Shown here: piece by piece, positions 9,090 to 19,829 of the stretch | Numbering within the stretch: the first letter of the stretch is position 1 | Layout of the letters: every line of letters starts with the position of its first letter | Assembly (NCBI RefSeq): GCF_025506335.1 | Contig: NZ_JANZYO010000005.1 | Coordinates: forward strand, 276,443-340,442 | Source: Mumia quercus | GTDB taxonomy: Bacteria; Actinomycetota; Actinomycetes; Propionibacteriales; Nocardioidaceae | Length of the DNA stretch: 64,000 nucleotides | Direction of reading: 5' to 3' | Program-made: the position numbers and the translations under genes | The notes under the pieces: model-generated | Databases searched by the model: none | What the model was told of the DNA's origin: nothing | Seen by the model: only the letters and a program-made list of their open reading frames with translations

Positions 9090-9665
9090 TCAGTACGACT
9101 CGCCGTGCGCGACCTGCGGCTTCGGCAGGCGCAGGCGCCGGATCTGGGTGCTGCGCATGATCGCGTACGCCGTGAGCCCGCGCTTGCTCGCGTCGGGGAA
9201 GCGCTGTCCGACCTCGCGCTTGACGCGGCGCACCAGGAAGAACGAGTCGACGACCGCGCCGACGATGACCAGGACCCACAGCACGTAGATCGCCATGATC
9301 GCCCACGGGGAGCGCACCAGGCTCACGAGCAGGATGATGACGAGGACCGGCATGAGGTACTCGCCGACGTTGCGCCGCGAGTCGACGATGTTACGGACGA
9401 GCCGTCGGACCGGTCCCTTGTCGCGGGGCGGGAGGTAGCGGTCGTCTCCGGTCGACATCGCCTCACGGATCTTGACCCGCTCCTTCGACCGGCGCTCGCG
9501 CTCGGCCCGGGCCGCGTCCTTGCGCGAGGTCGGCGCCTTGAGCGCGGCCTTGCGTGCCGCCTCGGCCTCCTTGCGCGTGGGGGTCGGGCGGCCCTTGCCG
9601 TCGGGCTTGGGCTCAGGGGCGGCCGGCTCGGGGAGGGCGTCGGTCTCGTTCTTGCGTCGGAACAC
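9090..9665 (-). CDS. DUF3043 family membrane protein
   Basis: A 191-residue protein starting at GTG 9665 (VFRRKNETD), with GAGG five bases upstream. The N-terminal 80 residues are highly charged and rich in Lys/Arg/Ala (RKEAEAARKAALKAPTSRKD), probably cytosolic. DDRYLPPRDKGPVRR leads into two membrane segments at about 110-127 and 132-150. The C-terminal tail has RRVKREVGQRFPD, then MRSTQIRRLRLPKP. This layout is that of DUF3043, a conserved actinobacterial family of unknown role. It is divergent from pspA, but a link to envelope stress is only suggested by position. Confidence 0.8.
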   Translation of the reverse strand: MFRRKNETDALPEPAAPEPKPDGKGRPTPTRKEAEAARKAALKAPTSRKDAARAERERRSKERVKIREAMSTGDDRYLPPRDKGPVRRLVRNIVDSRRNVGEYLMPVLVIILLVSLVRSPWAIMAIYVLWVLVIVGAVVDSFFLVRRVKREVGQRFPDASKRGLTAYAIMRSTQIRRLRLPKPQVAHGESY

Positions 9666-9780
9666 TGCTGCCTCGGGTCGTCGGGTGGGGCCGCGGGCGC
9701 CTGACGACAGGCCGTCGCGGCGGCGGGGATGGTACGAGACTACCTGTCGTCCTCCGGTGCCAGAAGGTCGCCGCTGCCCG

Positions 9781-9786
9781 TAAGGT
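9781..9786 (+). promoter_or_regulatory. Candidate -10 hexamer for pspA
   Basis: TAAGGT lies 40 bases before the pspA start, leaving room for a leader with GAAGGGG. No convincing -35 is visible. Confidence 0.3.
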
Positions 9787-9826
9787 GGAGGGAACACCTG
9801 ATCTTGTGAAGGGGACAGACTCCACG

Positions 9827-10594
9827 ATGGGCATCATGAAGCGGATGGGCATGGTCTTCCGCAGCAAGGCCAACGCAGCGCTCGACAAGGCGGAGGATCC
9901 GCGCGAGACGCTCGACTACAGCTACCAGAAGCAGCTCGAGCTGCTTCAGAAGGTCCGTCGTGGGGTGGCCGACGTCGCGACCAGCCGCAAGCGGGTCGAG
10001 CTGCAGATCAACCAGCTGCAGCAGCAGTCGACCAAGCTCCAGGACCAGGCCAAGAAGGCTCTCGCGGCCAACCGCGAGGACCTCGCGCGCGAGGCGCTGA
10101 CCCGCCGCTCGGGCCTGGACCAGCAGATCGCCGACCTCAACACGCAGCACGCGTCGCTGCAGGCCGAGGAGGAGAAGCTCACGCTCGCGTCGAAGCGGCT
10201 CCAGGCCAAGGTCGAGTCCTTCCGTACGCGCAAGGAGACGATCAAGGCGACGTACACGGCGGCGGAGGCCCAGACGCGCATCACCGAGGCGTTCTCCGGC
10301 ATCTCCGAGGAGATGGGCGACGTCGGTCTGGCCGTGCAGCGTGCCGAGGACAAGACGGCGCAGATGCAGGCGCGTGCGGGTGCGGTGGACGAGCTGCTCG
10401 CGTCCGGTGCGCTCGACGACGTCACCGCGGGCCCGAACGACGACATCAGCCGCGAGCTCGACGCGCTCGCCTCGAGCTCGAGCGTCGACGCCGAGCTGGA
10501 GTCGATGAAGCGTCAGCTCGGCACCGGTGCGGAGAAGCCCGCGCTCGACGCGCCCGAGTCGACCGAGACCACCAAGCAGGAGGGCCAGGCGTGA
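9827..10594 (+). CDS. pspA: PspA/IM30 family membrane-stress protein
   Basis: A 255-residue, almost wholly helical coiled-coil protein of the PspA/Vipp1 (ESCRT-III-like) family that coats damaged inner membrane. It begins MGIMKRMGMVFRSKANAALDKAEDP, with the amphipathic N-terminal helix and the DPRE signature, followed by long heptad-like Gln/Lys/Glu runs to about 200. The C-terminus is acidic (PNDDISRELDALAS). ATG 9827 was chosen from this conserved start. It overlaps pspAA by four bases and lies in a pspA-pspAA-htpX-pspAB order typical of actinobacteria without a PspC partner. Confidence 0.93.
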   Translation: MGIMKRMGMVFRSKANAALDKAEDPRETLDYSYQKQLELLQKVRRGVADVATSRKRVELQINQLQQQSTKLQDQAKKALAANREDLAREALTRRSGLDQQIADLNTQHASLQAEEEKLTLASKRLQAKVESFRTRKETIKATYTAAEAQTRITEAFSGISEEMGDVGLAVQRAEDKTAQMQARAGAVDELLASGALDDVTAGPNDDISRELDALASSSSVDAELESMKRQLGTGAEKPALDAPESTETTKQEGQA

Positions 10595-10869
10595 TCGTCC
10601 GGATCATGTCCGAGGGGCAGTTCGACGTCGCCGACGACGCGCTCGACCGCCTCAACGGGCTCGACGACGCCGTCGAGGCGGCTGTGGCAGCACACGACGA
10701 GGAGGCGTTCGGCGACGCGTTGACCAATCTCCTCGATCTCGTCCGGCAGATCGGCAAGGAGGTCCCCGACGAGGAGCTCGTCGAGTCCGACCTCGTGCTG
10801 CCTCCGTCGGACGCCTCGCTCGCCGAGGTCGAGGACCTGCTCGGGGCCGACGGCTTCATCCCCGGCTGA
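10591..10869 (+). CDS. pspAA: PspA-associated protein PspAA
   Basis: A 92-residue acidic protein starting at GTG 10591, which overlaps the pspA stop, so the two are translationally coupled. It begins MIVRIMSEGQFDV, the PspAA family opening, and ends in Asp/Glu-rich VEDLLGADGF. PspAA proteins are thought to modulate PspA in actinobacteria and archaea; the mechanism is not established. Its 120-base spacer to the protease gene carries two hairpins. Confidence 0.88.
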   Translation: MIVRIMSEGQFDVADDALDRLNGLDDAVEAAVAAHDEEAFGDALTNLLDLVRQIGKEVPDEELVESDLVLPPSDASLAEVEDLLGADGFIPG

Positions 10870-10883
10870 CCCGCACCACCCGA

Positions 10884-10929
10884 CCTCGGTCGTCCCCGCG
10901 GAACGTGGTTTCCGCGGGAACGTCCGAGG
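10884..10929 (+). terminator. Intercistronic hairpin after pspAA
   Basis: An outer stem CCTCGG/CCGAGG encloses a perfect nine-base stem (10895-10903 with 10910-10918). No U-tract follows. It may attenuate transcription into the protease gene or protect pspA-pspAA mRNA. Confidence 0.5.
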
Positions 10930-10956
10930 CTCGTCGTGCGTTGAAGCAGGACAGGT

Positions 10957-10977
10957 GGGTCCCTGCCCGCGGGACCC
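10957..10977 (+). promoter_or_regulatory. Second hairpin upstream of htpX-like gene
   Basis: GGGTCCC and GGGACCC arms surround a seven-base loop, ending 12 bases before the ATG at 10990. It could mask the GAGAGGGAAC ribosome site or mark a leader structure. Confidence 0.4.
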
Positions 10978-10989
10978 GAGAGAGGGAAC

Positions 10990-11889
10990 ATGTCGAGGAC
11001 ACGCTTCCGCAGCGACGCCGGTCTGACGCGCCGGATGGGTGCCGTCAGCCTCGGCCTCGTGGCGCTCTACCTGGCGTTCGGTGCCGTCCTGATCACCGTG
11101 ATGCCCAACGCGGCCGTCGCCGCGGTGGTGGTCGTCGCGATGGCCTGGGCCCAGTGGTACTTCTCCGACAAGCTCGCGCTCGCGTCGATGGGCGCGAGGG
11201 TCGTCACGCCTGAGCAGGCCCCCGAGCTGCACGGCATGATCGACCGCCTCTGCGCACTGGCCGACATGCCGAAACCCACGGTCGCGATCGCCGACACCGA
11301 CCTCCCGAACGCCTTCGCCACCGGACGCTCTCCGAGCCACTCCGCCGTGTGCGTCACCACCGGGATCCTGCGTCGCCTCGACGCCGAAGAGATGGAAGGT
11401 GTCCTGAGCCACGAGCTCGCCCACGTCGCCAACCGGGACGTCTCGGTCATGACGGTCGCCTCGTCGCTCGGTCTGCTCGCCGGCTTCCTCATCCGCTGGT
11501 TCCCGTTCATGGGCAACAGCCGCGACCGCAACAACAACGCCGCGCTGATGTTCCTGGTCGTCTGGATCGCCAGCCTCGTCGCGTACTTCATCAGCTTCCT
11601 GCTCACGCGGGCACTGTCGCGCTACCGCGAGCTGAGCGCCGACCGCTCCGGCGCCTACCTGACGGGCAAGCCGTCGGCGCTGGCGTCCGCGCTCACCAAG
11701 ATCACCGGTGACATGGGCCGCATCCCGAGCAAGGACCTGCGCCAGGTCGAGAACATGAGCGCGTTCTTCTTCGCGACCCCGGCGTTCTCCCGCGACTCGC
11801 TCGCCGGCCTGATGAGCTCGCACCCGCCGGTCGAGAAGCGCCTTGAGCAGCTCGCGTCGATCTCGGCCGACCTCGGCCGTCCGCTCTGA
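10990..11889 (+). CDS. htpX: HtpX-like M48 membrane metalloprotease
   Basis: Zinc protease of the inner membrane that degrades damaged membrane proteins. The 299-residue protein has two N-terminal membrane spans (about 17-37 and 40-57), the zinc motif HELAH with His141, Glu142 and His145, two further spans at about 152-168 and 180-202, and the third ligand in RELSADRSGA. The ribosome site GAGAGGGAAC precedes ATG 10990. It is part of the Psp locus, consistent with joint envelope-stress duty. E. coli HtpX is similar in length and topology. Confidence 0.93.
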   Translation: MSRTRFRSDAGLTRRMGAVSLGLVALYLAFGAVLITVMPNAAVAAVVVVAMAWAQWYFSDKLALASMGARVVTPEQAPELHGMIDRLCALADMPKPTVAIADTDLPNAFATGRSPSHSAVCVTTGILRRLDAEEMEGVLSHELAHVANRDVSVMTVASSLGLLAGFLIRWFPFMGNSRDRNNNAALMFLVVWIASLVAYFISFLLTRALSRYRELSADRSGAYLTGKPSALASALTKITGDMGRIPSKDLRQVENMSAFFFATPAFSRDSLAGLMSSHPPVEKRLEQLASISADLGRPL

Positions 11890-11896
11890 GGCCGCG

Positions 11897-13818
<1,922 letters not shown>

Positions 13819-13822
13819 TCCC

Positions 13823-14938
13823 GTGCGGGTGCTTGTCGCCCCAGAGGCGTACGCAGGGCTGCTGAGCGCCCCTGCGGCGGGGGAGGCCCTCGCAACGGGG
13901 TGGTCGCGCACCGCACCCCAGGACGTGCTGGACGTCGTCCCGATGTCGGGCGCGGGGCGCGGCTTCGTCGACGCCCTCGACGCCACGCTGCGGGGCGAGC
14001 GGATCGAGCGGGACGTGCGCGGCCCGTCCGGTGCGCCCGTGCCCGGCACGGTGCTGGTCGTCGAGAGCGGAGGCACTCGTACGGCCTTCGTGGAGGCGGC
14101 ATCGGCCTGCGGCGCGCACCTGGGCGCCGGGGGAGACCCTCTGGCGGCGACGAGCGCGGGCGTCGGCGAGCTCGTCGCCCTCGCTCTCGAGGTCGGCGCT
14201 GCGCGGGTCGTCGTCGGCCTCGACGACAGCGCTGCGCTCGACGGGGGCGCGGGGCTGCTGGCCGCCCTCGGCGGGCGGGCGGACGTCCCTCTCGACGCCG
14301 GCGCCGAGCGGCTCGCCGGGATCACCGCGGTCGACCTGGACCCCGTACGCGCCCGGCTCGGGACGGCTGAGCTCGTGGTCGCGACCGACATCGGCCGCCC
14401 GCTGCTGGGGCTGTTCGGGGCCGTGAAGACCGACGGGCCGGGCCTGGGGCTCGGCGACGCCGACGTCGCGCGTGCCGACGCGCTCCTGGACGCCTTCGTG
14501 GTGGCCGCCTGCGGGGCAGAGCCCGCCCGGCGCAAGGGCGCCGACGCCTCCGGCGCCGGCGCCGCAGGTGGCGTGGGGTTCGCCCTCCAGGCCCTCGGTG
14601 CGAGCGTCGTGCCCGGGGTCGCCACGGTCGCCGAGACCGTCGGGCTCCTCGACGCCGCCAGGGCGAGCGACCTCGTCCTGACCGGGACCCTCTCCTACGA
14701 CGTGACGTCGCGCGAGGGGACGGTCGTCTACGGCGTCGCAGCCGTCGCCGCCGCCGCGCTGCGGCCGTGCGTGGTGCTGGCCGACCGGGTCGAGGTCGGC
14801 GCGCGCGAGCGCCGTGCGATGGGGGTGGAGGCGGCGTACGCCGCTGCCGACCTGCTGGAGGCCCAGGCGGGTGCCGATCCGGGGGAGCGGTTGGCGCGGC
14901 TCGCCGAGCGGGTGGCGCGCACCTGGTCGTACGCCTGA
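13823..14938 (+). CDS. Glycerate kinase family protein (divergent)
   Basis: A 371-residue member of the GlxK/GarK glycerate kinase family, which phosphorylates D-glycerate. GTG 13823 starts VRVLVAPEAYAGLLSA, where the family usually reads APDSFKGTLSA or APDKFAGTLTA; the Asp and Ser/Lys positions differ here. Recognisable later parts are the VVGLDDSAALDGGAGLLAALG glycine-rich loop, the GADASGAGAAGGVGFAL block, and the SYDVTSREG end region (usual: D.QT..GK). Downstream of aspT and probably cotranscribed. The altered first motif leaves the substrate uncertain. Confidence 0.75.
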   Translation: MRVLVAPEAYAGLLSAPAAGEALATGWSRTAPQDVLDVVPMSGAGRGFVDALDATLRGERIERDVRGPSGAPVPGTVLVVESGGTRTAFVEAASACGAHLGAGGDPLAATSAGVGELVALALEVGAARVVVGLDDSAALDGGAGLLAALGGRADVPLDAGAERLAGITAVDLDPVRARLGTAELVVATDIGRPLLGLFGAVKTDGPGLGLGDADVARADALLDAFVVAACGAEPARRKGADASGAGAAGGVGFALQALGASVVPGVATVAETVGLLDAARASDLVLTGTLSYDVTSREGTVVYGVAAVAAAALRPCVVLADRVEVGARERRAMGVEAAYAAADLLEAQAGADPGERLARLAERVARTWSYA

Positions 14939-15025
14939 GGCGGCCGGCGCTTCGGTGCACGGCGTACGCTGGTGGCAGCCTTGCGGCGCTGCGGTTCCTG
15001 CTGCGTATCGTGGTGACGTACGGTG

Positions 15026-15051
15026 GGAATGAGATGACGAGGCGCCCTGTT
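15026..15051 (+). promoter_or_regulatory. Sigma-R/SigH-type promoter match for the Fe-S carrier gene
   Basis: GGAAT at 15026-15030 and GTT at 15049-15051 are separated by exactly 18 bases, matching the GGAAT-N18-GTT promoter of the thiol-stress sigma factor SigR of Streptomyces (SigH in mycobacteria). Transcription would start near 15058, leaving a short leader with GGGAG before the ATG at 15095. Confidence 0.6.
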
Positions 15052-15094
15052 CGTTCTTACGGACGAGCCCGCACCAGAGACTTCGGGAGAACAC

Positions 15095-15457
15095 ATGACC
15101 GTGCAGAGCACCGACGGCACCACAGAGACTGTCAGCGGCGTCGAGCTCACTGACGGCGCTGCCGCCAAGGTGAAGAGCCTTCTCGAGCAGGAGGGTCGCG
15201 ATGACCTCGCGCTCCGTATCGCCGTTCAGCCCGGAGGCTGCTCCGGTCTGCGCTACCAGCTGTTCTTCGACGAGCGCACCCTCGACGGTGACGAGACCCG
15301 CGAGTTCGACGGCGTGTCCCTCGTCGTCGACCGCATGAGCGTGCCGTACCTCCACGGCGCGAAGATCGACTTCGTCGACACGATCGAGAAGCAGGGCTTC
15401 ACGATCGACAACCCCAACGCGACCGGTTCGTGCGCGTGCGGTGACTCCTTCCACTGA
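15095..15457 (+). CDS. erpA: A-type iron-sulfur carrier (ErpA/HesB family)
   Basis: Delivers Fe-S clusters to apo-proteins. The 120-residue protein has the three conserved cysteines: Cys49 in QPGGCSGLRYQ, and Cys113 and Cys115 in the terminal GSCACGDSF. An N-terminal extension of about 15 Thr/Ser/Glu residues precedes the family core. The mycobacterial counterpart Rv2204c also lies beside adoK. A sigma-R-like promoter suggests induction by thiol oxidation, which would fit cluster repair. A long hairpin follows the gene. Confidence 0.92.
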   Translation: MTVQSTDGTTETVSGVELTDGAAAKVKSLLEQEGRDDLALRIAVQPGGCSGLRYQLFFDERTLDGDETREFDGVSLVVDRMSVPYLHGAKIDFVDTIEKQGFTIDNPNATGSCACGDSFH

Positions 15458-15492
15458 CAAGCGGGTCATCGACCACCAGAGCCACTGACTTT

Positions 15493-15530
15493 CGGCGAGG
15501 GCCGTCCGGGCGACCGGGCGGCCCTCGCCG
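15493..15530 (+). terminator. Hairpin terminator after the Fe-S carrier gene
   Basis: A perfect 12-base stem (CGGCGAGGGCCG at 15493-15504 with 15519-15530) encloses a short loop, 35 bases after the stop. No U-tract, as is common in GC-rich actinobacteria. Confidence 0.65.
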
Positions 15531-15587
15531 CGTGCCCGCCGGGACGACTATCGTGTCCTGGCACGCGCCCCACTCCGAGGAGCACCC

Positions 15588-16568
15588 TTGAAGATCGCCG
15601 TTTCCGGGTCCATCGCCAACGATCACCTGATGACGTTCACCGGGAAGTTCTCCGACTCCCTGGTCGTGGAGCAGCTCGACAAGCTCTCCCTGTCGTTCCT
15701 CGTCGAGGACCTGGAGATCCGGCGAGGGGGCTGCGGCGCCAACATCGCCTTCGGGCTCGCCGCCCTGGGCAAGGAGCCCGTCCTGATCGGGGCCGTCGGG
15801 CAGGACTTCGACGACTACCGGTCCTGGCTCGAGCGCCACGGCGTGGACTGTGCGGGCGTCCACATCTCCCAGACCCGCCACACCGCGCGCTTCGTCTGCA
15901 CCACGGACGCGGCGCAGGCCCAGATCGCCACCTTCTACGCCGGCGCGATGGCCGAGGCGCGGGAGATCGAGCTCAAGCCGATCTACGACCGCGTCGGCGG
16001 CTGGGACATCGTGCTGATCGGTCCGGACGACCCCGAGGGGATGGTCCGTCACACCGAGGAGTGCCGGACGCGGGGCTACCGGTTCGCCGCCGACCCCTCC
16101 CAGCAGCTCGCCTTCGCCGACGGAGCGCTGATCCGTACGCTCATCGACGGCGCGACGTACCTCTTCAGCAACGAGTACGAGGCCGCGCTCACCGAGAAGA
16201 AGACCGGGTGGAGCGCCGGCGAGATCCAGCAGCGGGTCGGGACGCGCGTCGTCACGCGAGGAGCGGACGGCGTCAGCGTCTTCGAGGCCGACGGGACCGT
16301 GACCGAGGTCCCCGCGATCGCGGGGATCCGTGCCGTCGACCCGACCGGCGTCGGAGACGCCTTCCGGGCTGGCTTCCTGGCGGGCCTGGGCGTCGACCTG
16401 CCTCACGAGCAGTGCGCCCAGCTGGGCTGCGCGCTCGCGGCGAGCGTCGTGGAGACGACGGGGACGCAGGAGTACCGGCTGAAGCGCAGGGACCTCCTGG
16501 CGCGGCTCCGGGGCCAGTACGGCGCGGCGGCGGCCCACATCGTAGACGAACGCCTTCCTGCGTTCTGA
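15588..16568 (+). CDS. adoK: Adenosine kinase (PfkB fold)
   Basis: Phosphorylates adenosine to AMP. The 326-residue protein matches mycobacterial AdoK (Rv2202c) along its length: VSGSIANDHLM (5-15), DKLSLSFLVEDL, RRGGCGANIAFGLAALG, DPSQQLAF, and the catalytic DPTGVGDAFRAGFLAG with its base Asp in GVGDAFRAG. The start is TTG 15588 with GAGGAG five to six bases upstream. It lies between erpA and ctaC, as in Mycobacterium. A generic sugar kinase is the alternative, but the AdoK-specific N-terminus argues against that. Confidence 0.9.
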   Translation: MKIAVSGSIANDHLMTFTGKFSDSLVVEQLDKLSLSFLVEDLEIRRGGCGANIAFGLAALGKEPVLIGAVGQDFDDYRSWLERHGVDCAGVHISQTRHTARFVCTTDAAQAQIATFYAGAMAEAREIELKPIYDRVGGWDIVLIGPDDPEGMVRHTEECRTRGYRFAADPSQQLAFADGALIRTLIDGATYLFSNEYEAALTEKKTGWSAGEIQQRVGTRVVTRGADGVSVFEADGTVTEVPAIAGIRAVDPTGVGDAFRAGFLAGLGVDLPHEQCAQLGCALAASVVETTGTQEYRLKRRDLLARLRGQYGAAAAHIVDERLPAF

Positions 16569-16603
16569 GGGGACCTCCGACGGCCCCCCTCAGTGCTCTG
16601 GAG

Positions 16604-16609
16604 TAGGGT
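16604..16609 (+). promoter_or_regulatory. Candidate -10 hexamer for ctaCDF
   Basis: TAGGGT about 95 bases before the ctaC start leaves a long leader. The -35 region has no good match. Confidence 0.3.
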
Positions 16610-16701
16610 GCTTCTGTTCGCAGTGAGGCGGTACACGTCGCGTCAGCGGCGCCGGAAAAGCACACTGCGGTGTGAGTCGATACGAGCCAGAAAGGCGCCT
16701 G

Positions 16702-17607
16702 GTGGGTCTGGAACTCTTCGCGCGCGGTGAGCGAGCACAGGACGAGCGTCGGCGGCCGGTCAGGTCGAAGGCGGTCGGGCTCGGTTTCGCCGTCGCAGCG
16801 ATCGTGCTGCTGAGTGGTTGTTCGCCCGATTCCCCGAGCGAGTGGGAGCGCCTGGCGCTTCCGCCGGGTGCGAGCGATCGCGTCGACTACATGTTCGTGC
16901 TGTGGGTCGCCGCGTGGATCGCGTGCGCCGTGGTCGTCGTGCTGATCCTGGGACTGATGTTCTGGGCGATGGTGCGCTACCGGCGCCGTCCGGGCAACGA
17001 GGTCCCCTCTCAGCTGCGCTACCACCTGCCGCTCGAGGTGCTCTACACCGTCGCGCCGGTCATCGTCGTCGCGATCTTCTTCGCGCAGACGGTGAAGTCG
17101 CAGACGGGCATGCTCGAGGAGGTCGAAGACCCCGAGCATCACATCACCGTCGTGGGCAGCAAGTGGCAGTTCACCTTCAACTACCTCGACGAAGAGGCGA
17201 CGGGGGGCACGCCGGTCTTCGACTACGGCGACACCGCCGACCCGACCGAGCTCTGGCTCCCGGTCGACGAGTCCGTCCGCTTCGACCTCGTGTCGCCGGA
17301 CGTCAACCACTCGTTCTGGATCCCCGAGTTCTACTTCAAGCAGGACATCATCCCCGGTCGTGAGGGCTCGTTCGACGTGACCCCGACCCGCGAGGGCGTC
17401 TTCACCGGCCGCTGCGCCGAGCTCTGCGGCCTGTACCACACGCGCATGATCTTCAAGGTGAACGTCGTCTCCCGCGAGGAGTACGACGCCCACCTCCAGC
17501 AGCTGCAGGCTGCTGGCCAGATCGGTGAGCCGCAGGGTGGCGTCGAGGCCAACCAGATCGCGGGCCTCGCCGAGGCGCAGAACGCAGAGAACGGAGAGCA
17601 CGAGTGA
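16702..17607 (+). CDS. ctaC: Cytochrome c oxidase subunit II, lipoprotein
   Basis: CuA subunit of the aa3 oxidase, facing outside. From GTG 16702 (AAAGG six bases upstream) it has 301 residues: a signal peptide ending in the lipobox VLLSGC, two membrane helices, a [13 protein letters not shown] strand, and the CuA site [12 protein letters not shown] with all ligands. A GTG at 16672 would add ten residues but lacks a ribosome site. It overlaps ctaD by four bases. The acidic C-terminal extension is typical of actinobacterial CtaC. Confidence 0.95.
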   Translation: MGLELFARGERAQDERRRPVRSKAVGLGFAVAAIVLLSGCSPDSPSEWERLALPPGASDRVDYMFVLWVAAWIACAVVVVLILGLMFWAMVRYRRRPGNEVPSQLRYHLPLEVLYTVAPVIVVAIFFAQTVKSQTGMLEEVEDPEHHITVVGSKWQFTFNYLDEEATGGTPVFDYGDTADPTELWLPVDESVRFDLVSPDVNHSFWIPEFYFKQDIIPGREGSFDVTPTREGVFTGRCAELCGLYHTRMIFKVNVVSREEYDAHLQQLQAAGQIGEPQGGVEANQIAGLAEAQNAENGEHE

Positions 17608-19352
17608 CCGCCGTTGCCGAACCTCTGAGCGAGACCACGCAGCGTCGGCCTCTGGGCAAGCGCGTCGTCTCGATGCTCACGACGACCGATCACAAGCAGA
17701 TCGGGACGATGTACCTGGTCTCGTCGTTCGCGTTCTTCCTGATCGGCGGCATCCTCGCTCTGCTGATCCGTGCCGAGCTCGCCGCTCCGGGCACGCAGAT
17801 CGTCGACGAAGAGACGTACAACCAGCTCTTCACGATGCACGGCACGATCATGCTGCTGATGTTCGCGACGCCGCTGTTCGTCGGCTTCGCGAACTGGATC
17901 ATGCCGCTGCAGATCGGCTCGCCCGACGTCGCCTTCCCACGACTGAACATGTTCAGCTTCTGGCTGTTCGTCTTCGGCAGCTCGCTGGCGGTCGCCGGCT
18001 TCTTCGTCCCGGGCGGTGCGGCCAGCTTCGGTTGGTTCGCGTACGTGCCGCTGTCGGACGCGGTGAACTCGCCGGGCGTCGGCGGTGACATGTGGGTCCT
18101 CGGCCTCTACATGTCGGGCTTGGGGACGATCCTCGGTGCGGTCAACTTCGTGACCACGATCTTCACGATGCGCGCCCCCGGCATGACGATGTTCCGGATG
18201 CCGATCTTCACCTGGAACGTGCTCGTCACGAGCCTCCTGGTGCTCATCGCCTTCCCGATCCTCGCCGCTGCGCTCCTGGCGCTGTACGCCGACCGTCAGC
18301 TCGGCACCCACGTCTTCGACGCGGCGACGGGCGGTCCGATCCTCTGGCAGCACCTGTTCTGGTTCTTCGGGCATCCAGAGGTCTACATCATCGCCCTACC
18401 GTTCTTCGGCATCATCAGCGAGATCCTGCCCGTCTTCAGCCGCAAGCCGATCTTCGGCTACATCGGTCTGGTCGCGGCGACCCTCGCGATCGCGGCCCTC
18501 TCGGTCGCGGTGTGGGCCCACCACATGTTCGTCACCGGAGCGGTGGACCTCGCGTTCTTCTCCTTCATGACGTTCTTGATCGCGGTCCCGACCGGCGTGA
18601 AGTTCTTCAACTGGATCGGCACGCTATGGGGCGGGTCCATCAGCTTCGACACGCCGCTGGTGTTCTCGCTCGGCTTCCTCACGACCTTCCTCCTGGGCGG
18701 TCTGACCGGTGTCATCCTGGCCTCGCCGGCCCTGGACTTCCACCTGTCCGACTCGTACTTCGTGGTCGCCCACTTCCACTACGTGGTCTTCGGCACGGTC
18801 GTGTTCGCGATGTTCGCCGGGTTCTACTACTGGTGGCCGAAGTGGACGGGCCACATGCTCAACGAGCGCCTCGGCAAGGTCCACTTCTGGCTGCTGTTCG
18901 TCGGCTTCCACCTGACGTTCCTCGTCCAGCACTGGCTGGGTGTCGAGGGCATGCCGCGCCGGTACGCCGACTACTCGCCGTCTGACGGCTTCACGACGCT
19001 CAACCAGGTCTCCACGATCGGTGCCGTGCTGCTCGCGATCTCCACGCTGCCGTTCTTCTACAACGTGTGGATCTCGCGCACCAACCCCAAGGTCGGCGTC
19101 GACGACCCGTGGGGCTGGGGCCGCTCGCTCGAGTGGGCGACGTCGAGCCCGCCGCCGCGCCACAACTTCACCTCGCTGCCGCGGATCCGCTCCGAGAGCC
19201 CGGCCTTCGACCTCCACCACCCGGAGCTCTCGATGCTCGAGCACGCGGACAACGACTTCGACAGCCCGTTCGCCGACGCTCCGGATCTCTCGGGCCACGA
19301 AGAGTCGCTCCGCGAGCGCACTGACGACACCCCGGAAGGTGGTACCCGATGA
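17604..19352 (+). CDS. ctaD: Cytochrome c oxidase subunit I
   Basis: Catalytic heme a/a3-CuB subunit with 12 membrane spans; reduces oxygen and pumps protons. The 582-residue protein shows the low-spin heme His in [11 protein letters not shown], the CuB/Tyr motif [13 protein letters not shown], the HHMF histidine pair, and [11 protein letters not shown] 17604 overlaps the ctaC stop. Unlike Mycobacterium, where ctaD is elsewhere, it is joined here to ctaC and ctaF. The C-terminal 80 residues form a cytosolic acidic tail. Confidence 0.97.
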   Translation: MTAVAEPLSETTQRRPLGKRVVSMLTTTDHKQIGTMYLVSSFAFFLIGGILALLIRAELAAPGTQIVDEETYNQLFTMHGTIMLLMFATPLFVGFANWIMPLQIGSPDVAFPRLNMFSFWLFVFGSSLAVAGFFVPGGAASFGWFAYVPLSDAVNSPGVGGDMWVLGLYMSGLGTILGAVNFVTTIFTMRAPGMTMFRMPIFTWNVLVTSLLVLIAFPILAAALLALYADRQLGTHVFDAATGGPILWQHLFWFFGHPEVYIIALPFFGIISEILPVFSRKPIFGYIGLVAATLAIAALSVAVWAHHMFVTGAVDLAFFSFMTFLIAVPTGVKFFNWIGTLWGGSISFDTPLVFSLGFLTTFLLGGLTGVILASPALDFHLSDSYFVVAHFHYVVFGTVVFAMFAGFYYWWPKWTGHMLNERLGKVHFWLLFVGFHLTFLVQHWLGVEGMPRRYADYSPSDGFTTLNQVSTIGAVLLAISTLPFFYNVWISRTNPKVGVDDPWGWGRSLEWATSSPPPRHNFTSLPRIRSESPAFDLHHPELSMLEHADNDFDSPFADAPDLSGHEESLRERTDDTPEGGTR

Positions 19353-19744
19353 AGGCGGAAGCCTGGATCATCGCGTCCGTCTCGGTCTTCCTCGTGATCG
19401 TGACGCCGATCTACTGGATCGCGTCCGAGGACCCGACCGGCACGACGGCCCTGGTGATGGCGGCCCTGCTGGCGCTCCTGCTCACCTTCTTCCTCGGTGT
19501 GGTCGCCAAGCAGATCCCGGCGCGTCTGGAGGACCGCGACGACGCCGAGATCGCCGAGGGCGCCGGCGAGTACGGCTTCTACCCTCCCTGGAGCTGGTGG
19601 CCGCTGTGGTCCGCCCTGGCCATCCTCGTGATGCTGATCGGCGCCATCTTCGGCTGGTGGCTCTTCGCGATCGCGAGCGTGTTCGGCGTGATCGCGCTCT
19701 GCGGCTGGGTCTTCGAGTACTACCGCGGGCTCTACGCCCACTGA
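19349..19744 (+). CDS. ctaF: Cytochrome c oxidase subunit IV (CtaF)
   Basis: A 131-residue membrane protein with four hydrophobic segments (about 5-23, 31-50, 88-104 and 106-121) and the [14 protein letters not shown] motif of actinobacterial CtaF. It is required for a stable bcc-aa3 supercomplex in Corynebacterium. Its ATG overlaps the ctaD stop, completing a ctaC-ctaD-ctaF operon that ends in a strong hairpin. Confidence 0.93.
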   Translation: MKAEAWIIASVSVFLVIVTPIYWIASEDPTGTTALVMAALLALLLTFFLGVVAKQIPARLEDRDDAEIAEGAGEYGFYPPWSWWPLWSALAILVMLIGAIFGWWLFAIASVFGVIALCGWVFEYYRGLYAH

Positions 19745-19762
19745 TCCTCGCCTCACGGCGTC

Positions 19763-19807
19763 GTACGGCCTCCTCGGGTAGCGGTTGCTACCCTGGGGAG
19801 GCCGTAC
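19763..19807 (+). terminator. Strong hairpin after ctaF
   Basis: An 11-base outer stem (19763-19773 with 19797-19807) and a six-base inner stem (GGGTAG/CTACCC) form a long hairpin 19 bases after the ctaF stop and 22 bases before the next start. It should separate ctaCDF from the transpeptidase gene. Confidence 0.75.
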
Positions 19808-19829
19808 GTACGTATGTTCGAGGGGGATC

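Noticed and set aside
16672..16701. Earlier GTG start for ctaC
   Set aside because: There is no ribosome site before it, while AAAGG precedes the GTG at 16702.
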